A program made the position numbers and the translations under genes. From Bradyrhizobium algeriense (GTDB lineage: Bacteria; Pseudomonadota; Alphaproteobacteria; Rhizobiales; Xanthobacteraceae): DNA of 64,000 bases. The stretch lies in NCBI RefSeq assembly GCF_003062295.1, contig NZ_PYCN01000024.1, positions 41,449 to 105,448 on the forward strand, given 5' to 3'. Shown here one piece after another: positions 7,078 to 15,265 of this stretch (positions within the stretch are counted from its first letter, which is position 1; each line of letters begins with the position of its first letter). The notes beneath the pieces are model-generated. The model was not told the origin of the DNA and searched no databases. It was given only the letters and a program-made list of their open reading frames with translations.

Positions 7078-8700
7078 CTACTCCCCCCACATCGCGAACG
7101 CGTCGTTGAACGCGCGTTCGCCGGGGGAGCCCTTTTCAATCGCGATGATGGCGCGGCGCTGGTTGACATAGACCAGCGGCACGTCGAACCAGGAGCGCTC
7201 CTTCAGGAGCTGCAAATTGCGGGCGCGGTCGGAATCGACGTTGGAGAGGCCGACCAGGAAGAAGCCGTCGGTGACTTTGACGGCGAGGCCTGCCAGCGGC
7301 GTGCCGCGCGCCTGCTCGTTGGACTTCATCAAAATGCCCGGCACGTTGCCGACGCCGCCGCCGGAGAAATCCTGCGGCAGGATGAAGGTCAATTCCGCGG
7401 TGTGGCTCGCCGGCAGCGAACTGTCGGTATTGCGGCGGAACGACATCGTCATCTTGAACTTGCGATCGGGAATCTCGATGTCGGCGCGCACGGCGACATC
7501 CGGCTTCTGGTTGCCGCTCGCCTTGATCGGTTCGGTGCGCCAGATCACCGAGCCGACATATTGCTTGCCCTTGGGATCGGACGGGTCCTCGTCATACAGC
7601 ACGACGCGCTGCGCCACCGGCGCGACGTTCTCGCCTGGCGACGGCTGGCCGACGCGATCGGGGATTTTTGGGCGCGACTGGGGTGCGGCCGGATCCTTCG
7701 GTGCTTCCACCACAGTGGAGGATTTGAACAGGCCGCCCACGGCCGTGACGGCCGACTTGCCCCACAGGATGCCGGCGCCGACCAGAATGAGCACGATACC
7801 GACCGCAATCGCGCTCTTGAACGGAAACACCGCCGCCGACCGGGCGCGCTGTTTCTTCGGCTCGCGGTCGCGATCCTGCGACAGCCGCGAACGCTCACGC
7901 GGCGGCGGCATTTGCGGCGGCTGCGGCGCGTAACGGTCGGCCTCCTCCAGCGATTCGTCATACGAATAGGGCGCGTCGGGATCGGCGCCGCGGTTTTCCA
8001 TGCTCGGCTCGAGCCGGTCGAATTCCGGCGAGGGCGACGGCACGTTGGCATAGGTCTTTCGCGCGGCGCGGTTGGCCTGGGCCGCGGCGCGGCCGAGATC
8101 GTCGGCGTCGGCGGCGATGTCGCGGAAGCCGCGCATGCCGGGCGGCTGCGGCGGTGCGCCGTTGTCGGGACCGCGGCGGGGGCCACCTCCGCGAGGGGGC
8201 GGCGGCGGGAGCCCGGCATCCTGCATCGGAATCTGCGGCGGCTGCGGACGCGGCGCGCCGGGCGGCGGCGCATCGGCGCGCAGATTGCGCGGCGGGCGTT
8301 GCTCATCCTGGCCAAGCGGCGGACGGGCCTCGCGCGAAGGAGGAGAAGGCGGACGCTGGCGCATCGCACCGGGCGGCGCGCCCGGAGGGCCTGCGGATTC
8401 CGGCGGCCGGGCATTGGCGCGGCGGAAAGCATCGCCGCCGCGCGCGGCGCCACCGCCGCCACCGGGCCGGCTTGCCTCGCGGGCGCGCTGGGCGGCTTCC
8501 GATTCGACCTTGCGCACAGCCTCTTCCAGCGACAGCCGTTCGCGGGTGATTTCGGATTCGGAAAGCGGCGGCTGAACGCTGCGCAACTGCGCGATCAGCG
8601 CGGTGCGGGCCCGCTCATAAAGCGCACGGCGGCTCTCGCCTGGAGCATTGGGGTCCAGGCCGGCGATAGCGCGTGCGATCAGCGGGTAATAATCAGCCAT
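7078..8700 (-). CDS. Pro/Gly-rich single-span membrane protein (540 aa)
   Basis: No known function. Order of parts: a conserved-looking helical N-terminus (MADYYPLIARAIAGLDPNAP, with RRALYERARTALIAQLR); a long low-complexity Pro/Gly/Arg region (about 75-190); a charged linker; one membrane helix (about 295-313, AIAVGIVLILVGAGILWG); and a C-terminal globular part of about 220 residues (VVLYDEDPSDPKGKQYVGSV through AFNDAFAMWGE) that should be periplasmic. The architecture suggests a cytoplasmic intrinsically disordered arm tethered to a periplasmic domain. It lies immediately downstream of purA on the same strand (50 bp), so co-transcription is possible, but the functional link is unclear. Confidence 0.78.
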   Translation of the reverse strand: MADYYPLIARAIAGLDPNAPGESRRALYERARTALIAQLRSVQPPLSESEITRERLSLEEAVRKVESEAAQRAREASRPGGGGGAARGGDAFRRANARPPESAGPPGAPPGAMRQRPPSPPSREARPPLGQDEQRPPRNLRADAPPPGAPRPQPPQIPMQDAGLPPPPPRGGGPRRGPDNGAPPQPPGMRGFRDIAADADDLGRAAAQANRAARKTYANVPSPSPEFDRLEPSMENRGADPDAPYSYDESLEEADRYAPQPPQMPPPRERSRLSQDRDREPKKQRARSAAVFPFKSAIAVGIVLILVGAGILWGKSAVTAVGGLFKSSTVVEAPKDPAAPQSRPKIPDRVGQPSPGENVAPVAQRVVLYDEDPSDPKGKQYVGSVIWRTEPIKASGNQKPDVAVRADIEIPDRKFKMTMSFRRNTDSSLPASHTAELTFILPQDFSGGGVGNVPGILMKSNEQARGTPLAGLAVKVTDGFFLVGLSNVDSDRARNLQLLKERSWFDVPLVYVNQRRAIIAIEKGSPGERAFNDAFAMWGE

Positions 8701-8750
8701 TTCTCTTCAATACTGCAGGTCGATATTGGAGCCTTGGCGGTAACATCCCG

Positions 8751-10043
8751 TTAAGCCTCGAACGGGTTCTGTACCAGAATAGTATCCTCGCGTTCGGGGC
8801 TGGTGGAAAGCAATGCGATGGGACAACCCACGAGTTCCTCGACCCGGCGGACATATTTAATGGCCTGGGCCGGGAGATCTGCCCAAGAGCGGGCGTTGGC
8901 GGTGGGCTCCTTCCAGCCCTCGATGGTCTCGTAGATCGGAACCACCCGGGCCTGGGCGCCCTCGCCCGCCGGCAGATGGTCGATCTCCTTGCCGTCCAGC
9001 ATGTAGCCGGTGCAGACCTCGATGGTGTCGAAGCCGTCGAGAATGTCGAGTTTTGTAAGTGCGAGTCCGGTGATGCCGCAGGTGCGGACGGTCTGGCGCA
9101 CCAACATGGCATCGAACCAGCCGCAGCGGCGTGGACGGCCGGTATTAGTGCCGAACTCGCGGCCGCGCTCGCCGATCTTGCGGCCGATGTCGTTATCCTG
9201 CTCGGTCGGGAACGGTCCCAGCCCCACGCGGGTCGTGTAGGCCTTGCAGATGCCAAGCACGTAACCGACCGAGGCCGGCCCCATGCCGGTGCCGGTCGCC
9301 GCCTGCGCCGCCACCGTGTTGGACGAGGTGACGTAAGGGTACGTGCCATGGTCGACGTCGAGCAGCGCGCCTTGCGCGCCCTCGAACAGGATGCGCTTGC
9401 CCTCGCGGCGCTTGATGTCGAGCAGCCGCCACACCGTCTCGGCGTAGGGCAACAGTTTTGGCGCGAGTGCAGTGAGCTCCTTCAGGATGCCGCCGCCGTC
9501 GATCTCCTCCAGATTGAGCCCGCGGCGCAGCGCGTTGTGATGCGCCAGCAGACGGTCGATCTTGTGCGGCAACGTGTCGAGGTCGGCGAGGTCCATCAGG
9601 CGGATGGCGCGGCGGCCCACCTTGTCTTCATAGGCGGGGCCGATGCCGCGACGCGTGGTGCCGATCGCGGTGACCGCATTGGAAGATTCCCGCAAGGCGT
9701 CGAGATCACGGTGCAGCGGCAGGATCAGCGTGACGTTCTCGGCGACGCGCAGGTTTTCCGGGCTGATGGCGACGCCCTGGCCCTTCAGTTTCGTAACTTC
9801 GTCCAGAAAGGCCTGCGGATCGAACACCACGCCGTTGCCGATCACCGCAAGCTTCGAGGGGCGCAGCACGCCGGACGGCAGCAGCGCCAGCTTGTAGGTC
9901 TGGCCATTGATGACAAGCGTATGGCCGGCATTGTGGCCGCCCTGGAAGCGCACGACGATATCGGCCTGCTCCGACAACCAGTCGACGATCTTGCCCTTCC
10001 CTTCGTCGCCCCACTGGGCGCCGACGACGACAACGTTGGCCAT
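8751..10043 (-). CDS. purA: Adenylosuccinate synthetase
   Basis: Joins IMP and aspartate using GTP, the first committed step to AMP. The 430-residue length is the family norm. The phosphate loop GDEGKGK (12-18, with catalytic Asp13), GGHNAGHT (catalytic His41), the IGTTRRGIGPAYEDKVGRR region, GAQGALLDVDHGTYPYVTSS and the base-recognition TKLDILDGF are all present. The start MANVVVVGAQWGDEGKGKIV is the usual one. The long plus-strand reading frame opposite it is a composition shadow. The 5' region includes a palindromic repeat at about 10077-10126. Confidence 0.97.
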   Translation of the reverse strand: MANVVVVGAQWGDEGKGKIVDWLSEQADIVVRFQGGHNAGHTLVINGQTYKLALLPSGVLRPSKLAVIGNGVVFDPQAFLDEVTKLKGQGVAISPENLRVAENVTLILPLHRDLDALRESSNAVTAIGTTRRGIGPAYEDKVGRRAIRLMDLADLDTLPHKIDRLLAHHNALRRGLNLEEIDGGGILKELTALAPKLLPYAETVWRLLDIKRREGKRILFEGAQGALLDVDHGTYPYVTSSNTVAAQAATGTGMGPASVGYVLGICKAYTTRVGLGPFPTEQDNDIGRKIGERGREFGTNTGRPRRCGWFDAMLVRQTVRTCGITGLALTKLDILDGFDTIEVCTGYMLDGKEIDHLPAGEGAQARVVPIYETIEGWKEPTANARSWADLPAQAIKYVRRVEELVGCPIALLSTSPEREDTILVQNPFEA

Positions 10044-10076
10044 TTCTAAAGTGTTCCCTGCAAATCTGATGGTCCC

Positions 10077-10126
10077 AGCATGACCTTTCCGGAAAACCGG
10101 TAGCCACTTTTCCGGATCATGCGCTA
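10077..10126. repeat. Palindromic intergenic repeat upstream of purA
   Basis: GCATGACCTTTCCGGAAAAC and ACTTTTCCGGATCATGCGC form an imperfect inverted repeat. The layout resembles dispersed repeats seen in Bradyrhizobium intergenic DNA, and the segment at 48536-48608 may be a relative. Confidence 0.5.
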
Positions 10127-10322
10127 GCTTGCCCAGCCAAAATCACGGCCGGGGCCGTTCGCATGCAAGGCAGCCCCACCGGATAAAGGAAGCGGCTGCT
10201 CTAGGCAAGTGAGAAGGCATCTTTAAGGGGGCCTTAGAAAGGCTCCAACCCATTGATATCCCCGTAAAATTCCTGACCACCGGGCGAGAGACCCATTAAC
10301 ATCCGGCAATGACGGAAAGGCC

Positions 10323-10796
10323 ATGTCGAAAACCACCCGCGCAACGCAGGCGCTGGAAAAGCTGGGCGTGAAATTCACCCTGCATGCCTACGACTACGAC
10401 CCGGATGCGGCGAGCATCGGGCTGCAGGCGGCGGAAGCGCTCGGCGTGCCGCCTGCGCGCGTGCTCAAGACGCTGATGGCCGAGGTCGACGGCAAGCCGG
10501 TGTGCGCCGTGGTGCCGTCGGACTGCGAAGTCAGCATGAAAAAGCTCGCAGGCGCCTTCGCTGCCAAGGCGGCCAAGATGATGCGGCCGGCGGATGCCGA
10601 ACGGCTGACCGGCTACCATGTCGGCGGCATCTCGCCGTTCGGGCAGAAGAAGCGCGTGCCGGTCGCGATCGAGGCAGCGGCGCTCGGCCATGCCAGCGTG
10701 TTCCTCAATGGCGGCCAGCGCGGCTTGCAGGTCGAACTCGCTCCCCAGGACGCCGTGAAAGCTGCGGGCGCGATCGCGCGCGCACTGGTGGCGTGA
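10323..10796 (+). CDS. ybaK: Cys-tRNA(Pro) deacylase, YbaK/EbsC family
   Basis: Hydrolyses cysteine wrongly attached to tRNA-Pro, a proofreading step in trans. The 157-residue single-domain protein has the family fold signature: an N-terminal helix (ATQALEKLGVKFTLHAYDYD), ALGVPPARVLKTLM with the conserved catalytic Lys49, VVPSDCEVSMKKLA, and the glycine-rich VGGISPFGQKKRVPV loop. The ATG at 10323 follows GACGGAAAGGCC. It diverges from purA across 279 bp. The family call is firm; substrate specificity is taken from the characterised members. Confidence 0.92.
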   Translation: MSKTTRATQALEKLGVKFTLHAYDYDPDAASIGLQAAEALGVPPARVLKTLMAEVDGKPVCAVVPSDCEVSMKKLAGAFAAKAAKMMRPADAERLTGYHVGGISPFGQKKRVPVAIEAAALGHASVFLNGGQRGLQVELAPQDAVKAAGAIARALVA

Positions 10797-10819
10797 GCGG
10801 CCCCGGCTCCGGCGGGGCC

Positions 10820-10984
10820 CTACGGGGAGAGCTGTGGCTGCGTCTGCGCCCATAGCATCGCCTCGATGATGGCCCTGCGCAGTTTCGGGCGCTGCTCCTC
10901 ATCGCATTCGATGAACGCCAGTATCGAATTGGCGCGAACGGCAAACTGGTGACGTGTTTCGGCTTCGGCTTCTTCGGCCGACAT
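10820..10984 (-). CDS. Conserved small hypothetical protein (54 aa)
   Basis: A 54-codon frame on the minus strand, converging on ybaK with only 23 bp between stops. The product is acidic at the N-terminus (MSAEEAEAETRHQFAVRANS) and then strongly helical with alternating charges (ILAFIECDEEQRPKLRRAII). Codon choice (third-position G/C) looks like genuine coding DNA. There is no membrane segment. No function known. The start is uncertain because no strong ribosome site precedes the ATG at 10984; a TTG four codons upstream is possible. Confidence 0.5.
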   Translation of the reverse strand: MSAEEAEAETRHQFAVRANSILAFIECDEEQRPKLRRAIIEAMLWAQTQPQLSP

Positions 10985-11379
10985 TGGCTTGTTCAAAGGA
11001 ATAACCCATCATCTCTAGAAATTCGCCTCACGGACAGACGAAGCTGCTGCGCAGCCGCCGCCTGCAAAACCGTGGTCCCAGCGATCGAACGAACGCCCTG
11101 TACTGAAATTAACCCGGAATAACCCACCGCATGCGCCCGGAAAACAAACCAAGGTTGGGTCGCATTAGTCTATCGTCCCTTGATTGCATACTCGCCCACC
11201 CGCTGGCAACCCCAAACAACAGACAAGGAACAAATTAAGGCCGGCTGCATGGTCGCGATGCGTCCTGCACCATTGATGAGCACCGCAAATCCGTGTCTGT
11301 GGCAGAGCCGGGCTACATTTCCGGCCTGGCGACATCGGCCGGGCGGGCCGCGGCGCCATGAACCGGGCCTTATCCTGAA
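10985..11379. other. Intergenic stretch, no gene recognised
   Basis: About 395 bp between a small minus-strand gene and an EamA transporter. I see no coding signal, RNA gene or strong hairpin. It contains AT-richer patches around 11100-11240 that may include the transporter promoter. Confidence 0.4.
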
Positions 11380-12309
11380 ATGTCGGCTACCGAACAGACT
11401 TCATCCGCCCGATCCGGGAACTGGCTCGCCAACCAGCCTTACCTGCTGCTCTGCATCACCGCGCTGTGCTGGGCCGGCAACGCCATCGTCGGACGGATGG
11501 CCGCCGGCCACATCGCGCCGGTGACGCTTTCGTTCCTGCGCTGGTCGTTCGCGTTCCTGATCATCCTGCCGTTCGCCTGGAGGCATCTGGTCCGCGACTG
11601 GGCCGCGATCCGCAGCCGCCTCGGCATCATGATCCTGCTCTCGATCACCGGCATCGGCGCGTTCAATACCCTGCAATACTGGGCGCTCGAGCACACCCAG
11701 GCGCTGAACACGTTGCTGCTGCAGTCAGCGGGCCCGCTGGTGGTCGCGGTGTGGTCGCTGCTGCTGCTGGGCGTACGGCTGACGCTGGCGCAGGCCGCGG
11801 GCGTCATGCTGTCGATGGCCGGCGTGCTGATCATCCTGATGCATGGCGACCTCACCAAGCTGTCCGGCATCGACTTCAACATCGGCGACCTGATCTTCAT
11901 CGTGGCGCTGGCGATCTTCGGAATCTATTCGGTGCTGTCGCTGAAACGCCCCGATATCCACGGCCTGTCGTTCGTCGCCTTCACCTTCGGCGCCGGCGCG
12001 GCCTGCCTGATCCCGCTGTTCATCTGGGAACTGTTCGCACAGCCGTTGATGCGGATTGACACCGCGAATTTGCTGACGCTCGCCTACGTAGCGCTGTTTC
12101 CCTCGACGATCGCCTATCTCTGCTACAATCGCGGCGTGCAGCTGATCGGCGCCAACCGCGCCGCACCGTTCTTCCACGTGGTGCCGGTGTTCGGAACCAT
12201 CATGTCGATCGTCTTCCTCGGCGAGCACCCGCAGGCGTTTCACTTCATCGGCTTCGCGCTGGTGCTGGCCGGGGTATTCGTGGCGTCGCGAAAACCGAAG
12301 ACGGGCTGA
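11380..12309 (+). CDS. DMT-superfamily (EamA) inner-membrane transporter, copy 1
   Basis: 309 residues with ten predicted membrane helices arranged as two five-helix EamA repeats, the usual drug/metabolite exporter layout. Key stretches are NQPYLLLCITALCWAGNAIV near the N-terminus (residues about 18-37), SFLRWSFAFLIILPFAW, and in the second half RAAPFFHVVPVFGTIMSIVF followed by a last helix ending FVASRKPKTG. The substrate cannot be read from sequence; relatives export amino acids or other metabolites. A close paralogue is encoded at 16670. The gene ends 3 bp from the end of a convergent oxidoreductase gene. The ATG at 11380 has a poor ribosome site. Confidence 0.88.
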   Translation: MSATEQTSSARSGNWLANQPYLLLCITALCWAGNAIVGRMAAGHIAPVTLSFLRWSFAFLIILPFAWRHLVRDWAAIRSRLGIMILLSITGIGAFNTLQYWALEHTQALNTLLLQSAGPLVVAVWSLLLLGVRLTLAQAAGVMLSMAGVLIILMHGDLTKLSGIDFNIGDLIFIVALAIFGIYSVLSLKRPDIHGLSFVAFTFGAGAACLIPLFIWELFAQPLMRIDTANLLTLAYVALFPSTIAYLCYNRGVQLIGANRAAPFFHVVPVFGTIMSIVFLGEHPQAFHFIGFALVLAGVFVASRKPKTG

Positions 12310-12311
12310 GC

Positions 12312-13301
12312 TCAGAGCGTCACGACAATCTTGCCGAACTGTTCGTTCGACTCGAGAAATCGATGCGCCTCCACGATCTGATCAAACGAAAAGGTCTTTG
12401 CGATTACCGGCTGTAGCGAACCCGACTTCAGCCCCGCGAGCACGAACGCCTTGGCGGCTTCAAGCCGCGCCGGGTCGCCGACGATCTCGTGCATGAGGTA
12501 GCCGCGCAGCGTCAGGCGCTTGCTCAGCACATTGAACAGCGGAAAAGGTGTCGGCTCCGAACTCAGGCCGCCATACTCGATGAGGATGCCGCCTGTCGAC
12601 ATCGCCGCCGTCAGAGGCTCAAAGATCGGGCCTCCAACCGCATCGAACACGACCCGAACGCCCGTGGGGCCGGCGATTTCCTTCAGCCGCGCTTCCAGAT
12701 TCTCCTCCGCCGAAGCGATTACATGCGCGGCACCGAACCCTAGCAAGGCCCGCTTTTTACGGGACGTCCGCGTGACCGCGATCGCAGTCGCGCCGGTCTG
12801 GTTGGCAATCTGAATGGCGGCAAGTCCGACACTGCTGGATGCCGCCGTAATGACCACGAAATCCTCCCGCCGCAGCGTGGCGATCTCGATCAGTGCGCCA
12901 TAGGCGGTAACGGTTGGCATCCAGATCGCTGCCGCCGCCTCAAAGCTGAGCGAACGCGGGTGCTGGACGACGAGTTCGGCAGGGAAGCTCGCCAGCTCGC
13001 CATAGGCGGGCCAGCGGACCATCGATAGCGGAGGCACCACGCTGACGGCATCGCCCAGCGCGAAGCTGTCGACGCCTGCACCGACCGCTTCGACGATGCC
13101 GGCTGCTTCCAGGCCAAGCCCGGAAGGTAATGTCGGCGTCTCGATATAAGAGCCGTAACGGAGCAGCACTTCGGCACGGTTGAGGCCCAACGCCCGAACG
13201 CGGATTTGCACCTCGCCCGGAGCGGGCGGTGGCACATCGATATTCTCGATGCGCAGCACCTCGGGACCCCTATGCTGATGAAAACGGACGACGCGAACCA
13301 T
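12312..13301 (-). CDS. Zinc-independent MDR-type alcohol dehydrogenase / quinone oxidoreductase
   Basis: A 329-residue medium-chain dehydrogenase. It shows the GroES-like N-terminal fold (PPPAPGEVQIRVRALGLNRA), GLGLEAAGIVEAVGAGVDSF, and the NADPH-binding nucleotide fold around ITAASSSVGLAAIQIANQTG (about residues 150-170), where Gly-rich AxxSVG is the quinone-reductase variant. The catalytic-zinc Cys and the four-Cys structural zinc loop are absent, so a zinc-free NADPH:quinone reductase-like role is likely. It diverges from a LysR-type regulator gene 103 bp away, the usual arrangement for a regulator controlling its neighbour. The substrate is unknown. Confidence 0.85.
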   Translation of the reverse strand: MVRVVRFHQHRGPEVLRIENIDVPPPAPGEVQIRVRALGLNRAEVLLRYGSYIETPTLPSGLGLEAAGIVEAVGAGVDSFALGDAVSVVPPLSMVRWPAYGELASFPAELVVQHPRSLSFEAAAAIWMPTVTAYGALIEIATLRREDFVVITAASSSVGLAAIQIANQTGATAIAVTRTSRKKRALLGFGAAHVIASAEENLEARLKEIAGPTGVRVVFDAVGGPIFEPLTAAMSTGGILIEYGGLSSEPTPFPLFNVLSKRLTLRGYLMHEIVGDPARLEAAKAFVLAGLKSGSLQPVIAKTFSFDQIVEAHRFLESNEQFGKIVVTL

Positions 13302-13386
13302 TCGACAAACTCCAAAGCAATTGAGCTGAATAGGTAATGCCGAGCTTCACTGGAGCAATAAATCCCTTCCCAAGCAGGACAGTCGA

Positions 13387-13397
13387 AACTAATAGTT
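13387..13397. promoter_or_regulatory. Candidate operator palindrome in the LysR/oxidoreductase divergent region
   Basis: AACTA-A-TAGTT is a perfect 11-bp inverted repeat just upstream of the LysR start, a position consistent with autoregulation. It is a suggestion based on symmetry and place only. Confidence 0.3.
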
Positions 13398-13404
13398 TTG
13401 AATT

Positions 13405-14304
13405 ATGGATCGTCTTTCCAGCATGGCCGTATTCGTCAAAGCCGCCGACCTCGGCTCGTTCGCGGCCGCGGCGGATGCGCTCGATCTGTCTGGGCCCATG
13501 GTCGGCAAGCACGTCCGGTTTCTCGAACAACGTCTGGGGGTTCGCCTTATCAACCGCACCACGCGCCGTCAGAGCCTGACCGAGTTCGGCCGCGCCTACT
13601 ATGATCGGTGCCGATCAGTGCTTGCTGAAGCCGAGGCCGCGGACGCACTCGCGGCCGAACAACTTTCCGAGCCGCGCGGCAAGCTGCGGGTTACTATGCC
13701 CGTGCTGTTCGGCCGCCGCTGCGTTGCTCCGGTGTTGCTGGAGTTGGCGGGGCGGCATCCCAAACTCGAGCTCGATCTTTCTTTCAGCGATTCTCTCACC
13801 GATCTTTCTGACGGCGGCTTCGACCTCGCAATCCGCACTGGCACGCTGGAGGACAAGGCTGGATTGATCGCCCGTCGCATCGCGCGCCAGCGCATGATTG
13901 TCTGCGCCTCGCCATCCTATCTGGCGACTCACGGAACCCCGCGAGAGATCGAGGATATCGGCAAACATCAAGCCATCCTCTATGGCCGTTCCGGTCATGC
14001 GAGCCCCTGGCTGTTTCCGCGCGACGATCAGCCTCCGATGCAGCTCATGCCGGTCAGCCGGTTCCGGCTCGACGATCTCGACGCCATCGCCGATGCTGCG
14101 GCTGCGGGGATGGGAGTTGCGTGGCTGCCCTATTGGCTGGTTCGCGAACGGATTCAGGCAGGCGCCCTTGTCCCGTTACTGCCCAATCAAACCGGTTTCC
14201 TGTACGACGGCTATGCGCTTTGGCTGCAGGCGCCTTATTTGCCTCTGAAGGTTCGTCTTGCGGTCGACGCGCTGGCGGCGGCCTTGCCGGGGCTGATGAC
14301 GTGA
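13405..14304 (+). CDS. LysR-family transcriptional regulator
   Basis: 299 residues. The N-terminal winged helix-turn-helix is clear (MDRLSSMAVFVKAADLGSFA through LIQNRTT-like LINRTTRRQSLTEFG), followed by the linker helix and a substrate-binding effector domain (GKLRVTMPVLFGRRCVAPVL; FDLAIRTGTLEDKAGLIARR; DAIADAAAAGMGVAWLPYWL). The closest pattern is the CrgA/AaeR-like subgroup that controls nearby oxidoreductases. It is divergent from the MDR oxidoreductase, which it probably regulates. The inducer is unknown. Confidence 0.9.
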   Translation: MDRLSSMAVFVKAADLGSFAAAADALDLSGPMVGKHVRFLEQRLGVRLINRTTRRQSLTEFGRAYYDRCRSVLAEAEAADALAAEQLSEPRGKLRVTMPVLFGRRCVAPVLLELAGRHPKLELDLSFSDSLTDLSDGGFDLAIRTGTLEDKAGLIARRIARQRMIVCASPSYLATHGTPREIEDIGKHQAILYGRSGHASPWLFPRDDQPPMQLMPVSRFRLDDLDAIADAAAAGMGVAWLPYWLVRERIQAGALVPLLPNQTGFLYDGYALWLQAPYLPLKVRLAVDALAAALPGLMT

Positions 14305-14407
14305 ACGGCGATCACGCCCGCCACGGAAAGCTGGCAGCGCATGCATCCGCGGTGACTTTATCTGCCAGATCCGTTACTCCTGAAGCGTGTTTCGCTTAAG
14401 GCATTCG

Positions 14408-15229
14408 ATGAAGGTTCGCGCCAGCAATCTGTTGATCGGCACGCTCGTCCTGGCCCTGATCGGGGGATCGCTGGGCGGGTTTCTCGGCTACCAGAAGTTC
14501 GTCAGCGCCAAGCAGAAGGTGCCGTTCCGGGTGATCTTCGAAGGCTCGGCGTCCGGTCTGCGCAAGGGCGGCAGCGTGAACTTCGCCGGCATCCGGGTCG
14601 GCGAGGTGGTGTCGCTCAAGCTCGACCATCCGCGCCGCGTCGTGGCGCTGGCCATGATCGACGGCAACACGCCGGTGAAAAGCGACACGCAAGTCGGCCT
14701 CGAATTTCAGGGGCTGACGGGCATCGCCGCGATCTCCTTCACCGGCGGCTCCGACGAAGCGCTGCCGCCGCCAAAGGGCCCGGACGGCATTCCCGAGCTG
14801 ACCGCCGATCGGGACGGGACGCTCAACACCCAGGAAAAAATCCGGGTGGCGCTGCGCAACGTCGACCGGGTGATCGCCGACAATGAGGTAGCGATCAAGG
14901 ATACGCTGCGGAATTTCGAGACCTTCACGGCCTCGCTGTCCGGTGACGGCGAGAAGATCACCAGCATCATCGCGACCGCCGAAAACGGCGTCAACGCCGT
15001 CGACGGCGCGCTGACCAAGACCAAGGATTTCTTCGGCAGCCTCGCCAGCGACAAATATGGCGGCGAATTGCTGCCGACCGTGATCTCGATGCGCGAGCTG
15101 ATCGAAAGTTTTGACAAGAAATCCGGGATGCTGATGGCGGACACGCGAAAAATGTTTGGCGAAATCAGCCAATCCATCAACAATAGCAAGTACGGCAGCA
15201 GGCCCCCCGCCTCGCCCGCCAGACGATAG
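14408..15229 (+). CDS. MCE/MlaD-domain membrane-anchored lipid-transport protein
   Basis: 273 residues. An N-terminal membrane helix (residues 6-28, LLIGTLVLALIGGSLGGFLG) is followed by an MCE domain (about 38-130): VPFRVIFEGSASGLRKGGSV, NFAGIRVGEVVSLKLD and the LEFQGLTGIAAISFTGGSDE segment. A helical C-terminal part of about 120 residues may form the needle-like extension. MCE proteins are the periplasmic substrate shuttles of ABC lipid transporters (MlaFEDB type), but no permease (MlaE) or ATPase (MlaF) gene is adjacent. ATG at 14408 is chosen because it starts directly before the membrane helix; an upstream in-frame TTG at 14387 is weaker. Confidence 0.87.
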   Translation: MKVRASNLLIGTLVLALIGGSLGGFLGYQKFVSAKQKVPFRVIFEGSASGLRKGGSVNFAGIRVGEVVSLKLDHPRRVVALAMIDGNTPVKSDTQVGLEFQGLTGIAAISFTGGSDEALPPPKGPDGIPELTADRDGTLNTQEKIRVALRNVDRVIADNEVAIKDTLRNFETFTASLSGDGEKITSIIATAENGVNAVDGALTKTKDFFGSLASDKYGGELLPTVISMRELIESFDKKSGMLMADTRKMFGEISQSINNSKYGSRPPASPARR

Positions 15230-15265
15230 CTTGAAATCAAAACCAAAAATAACGGAACGCCCGAC

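Noticed and set aside
8673..10049. 458-codon plus-strand frame opposite purA
   Set aside because: It is the complement of purA in a third-position-GC-rich gene. The composition is shadow-like and it has no family motif or ribosome site.
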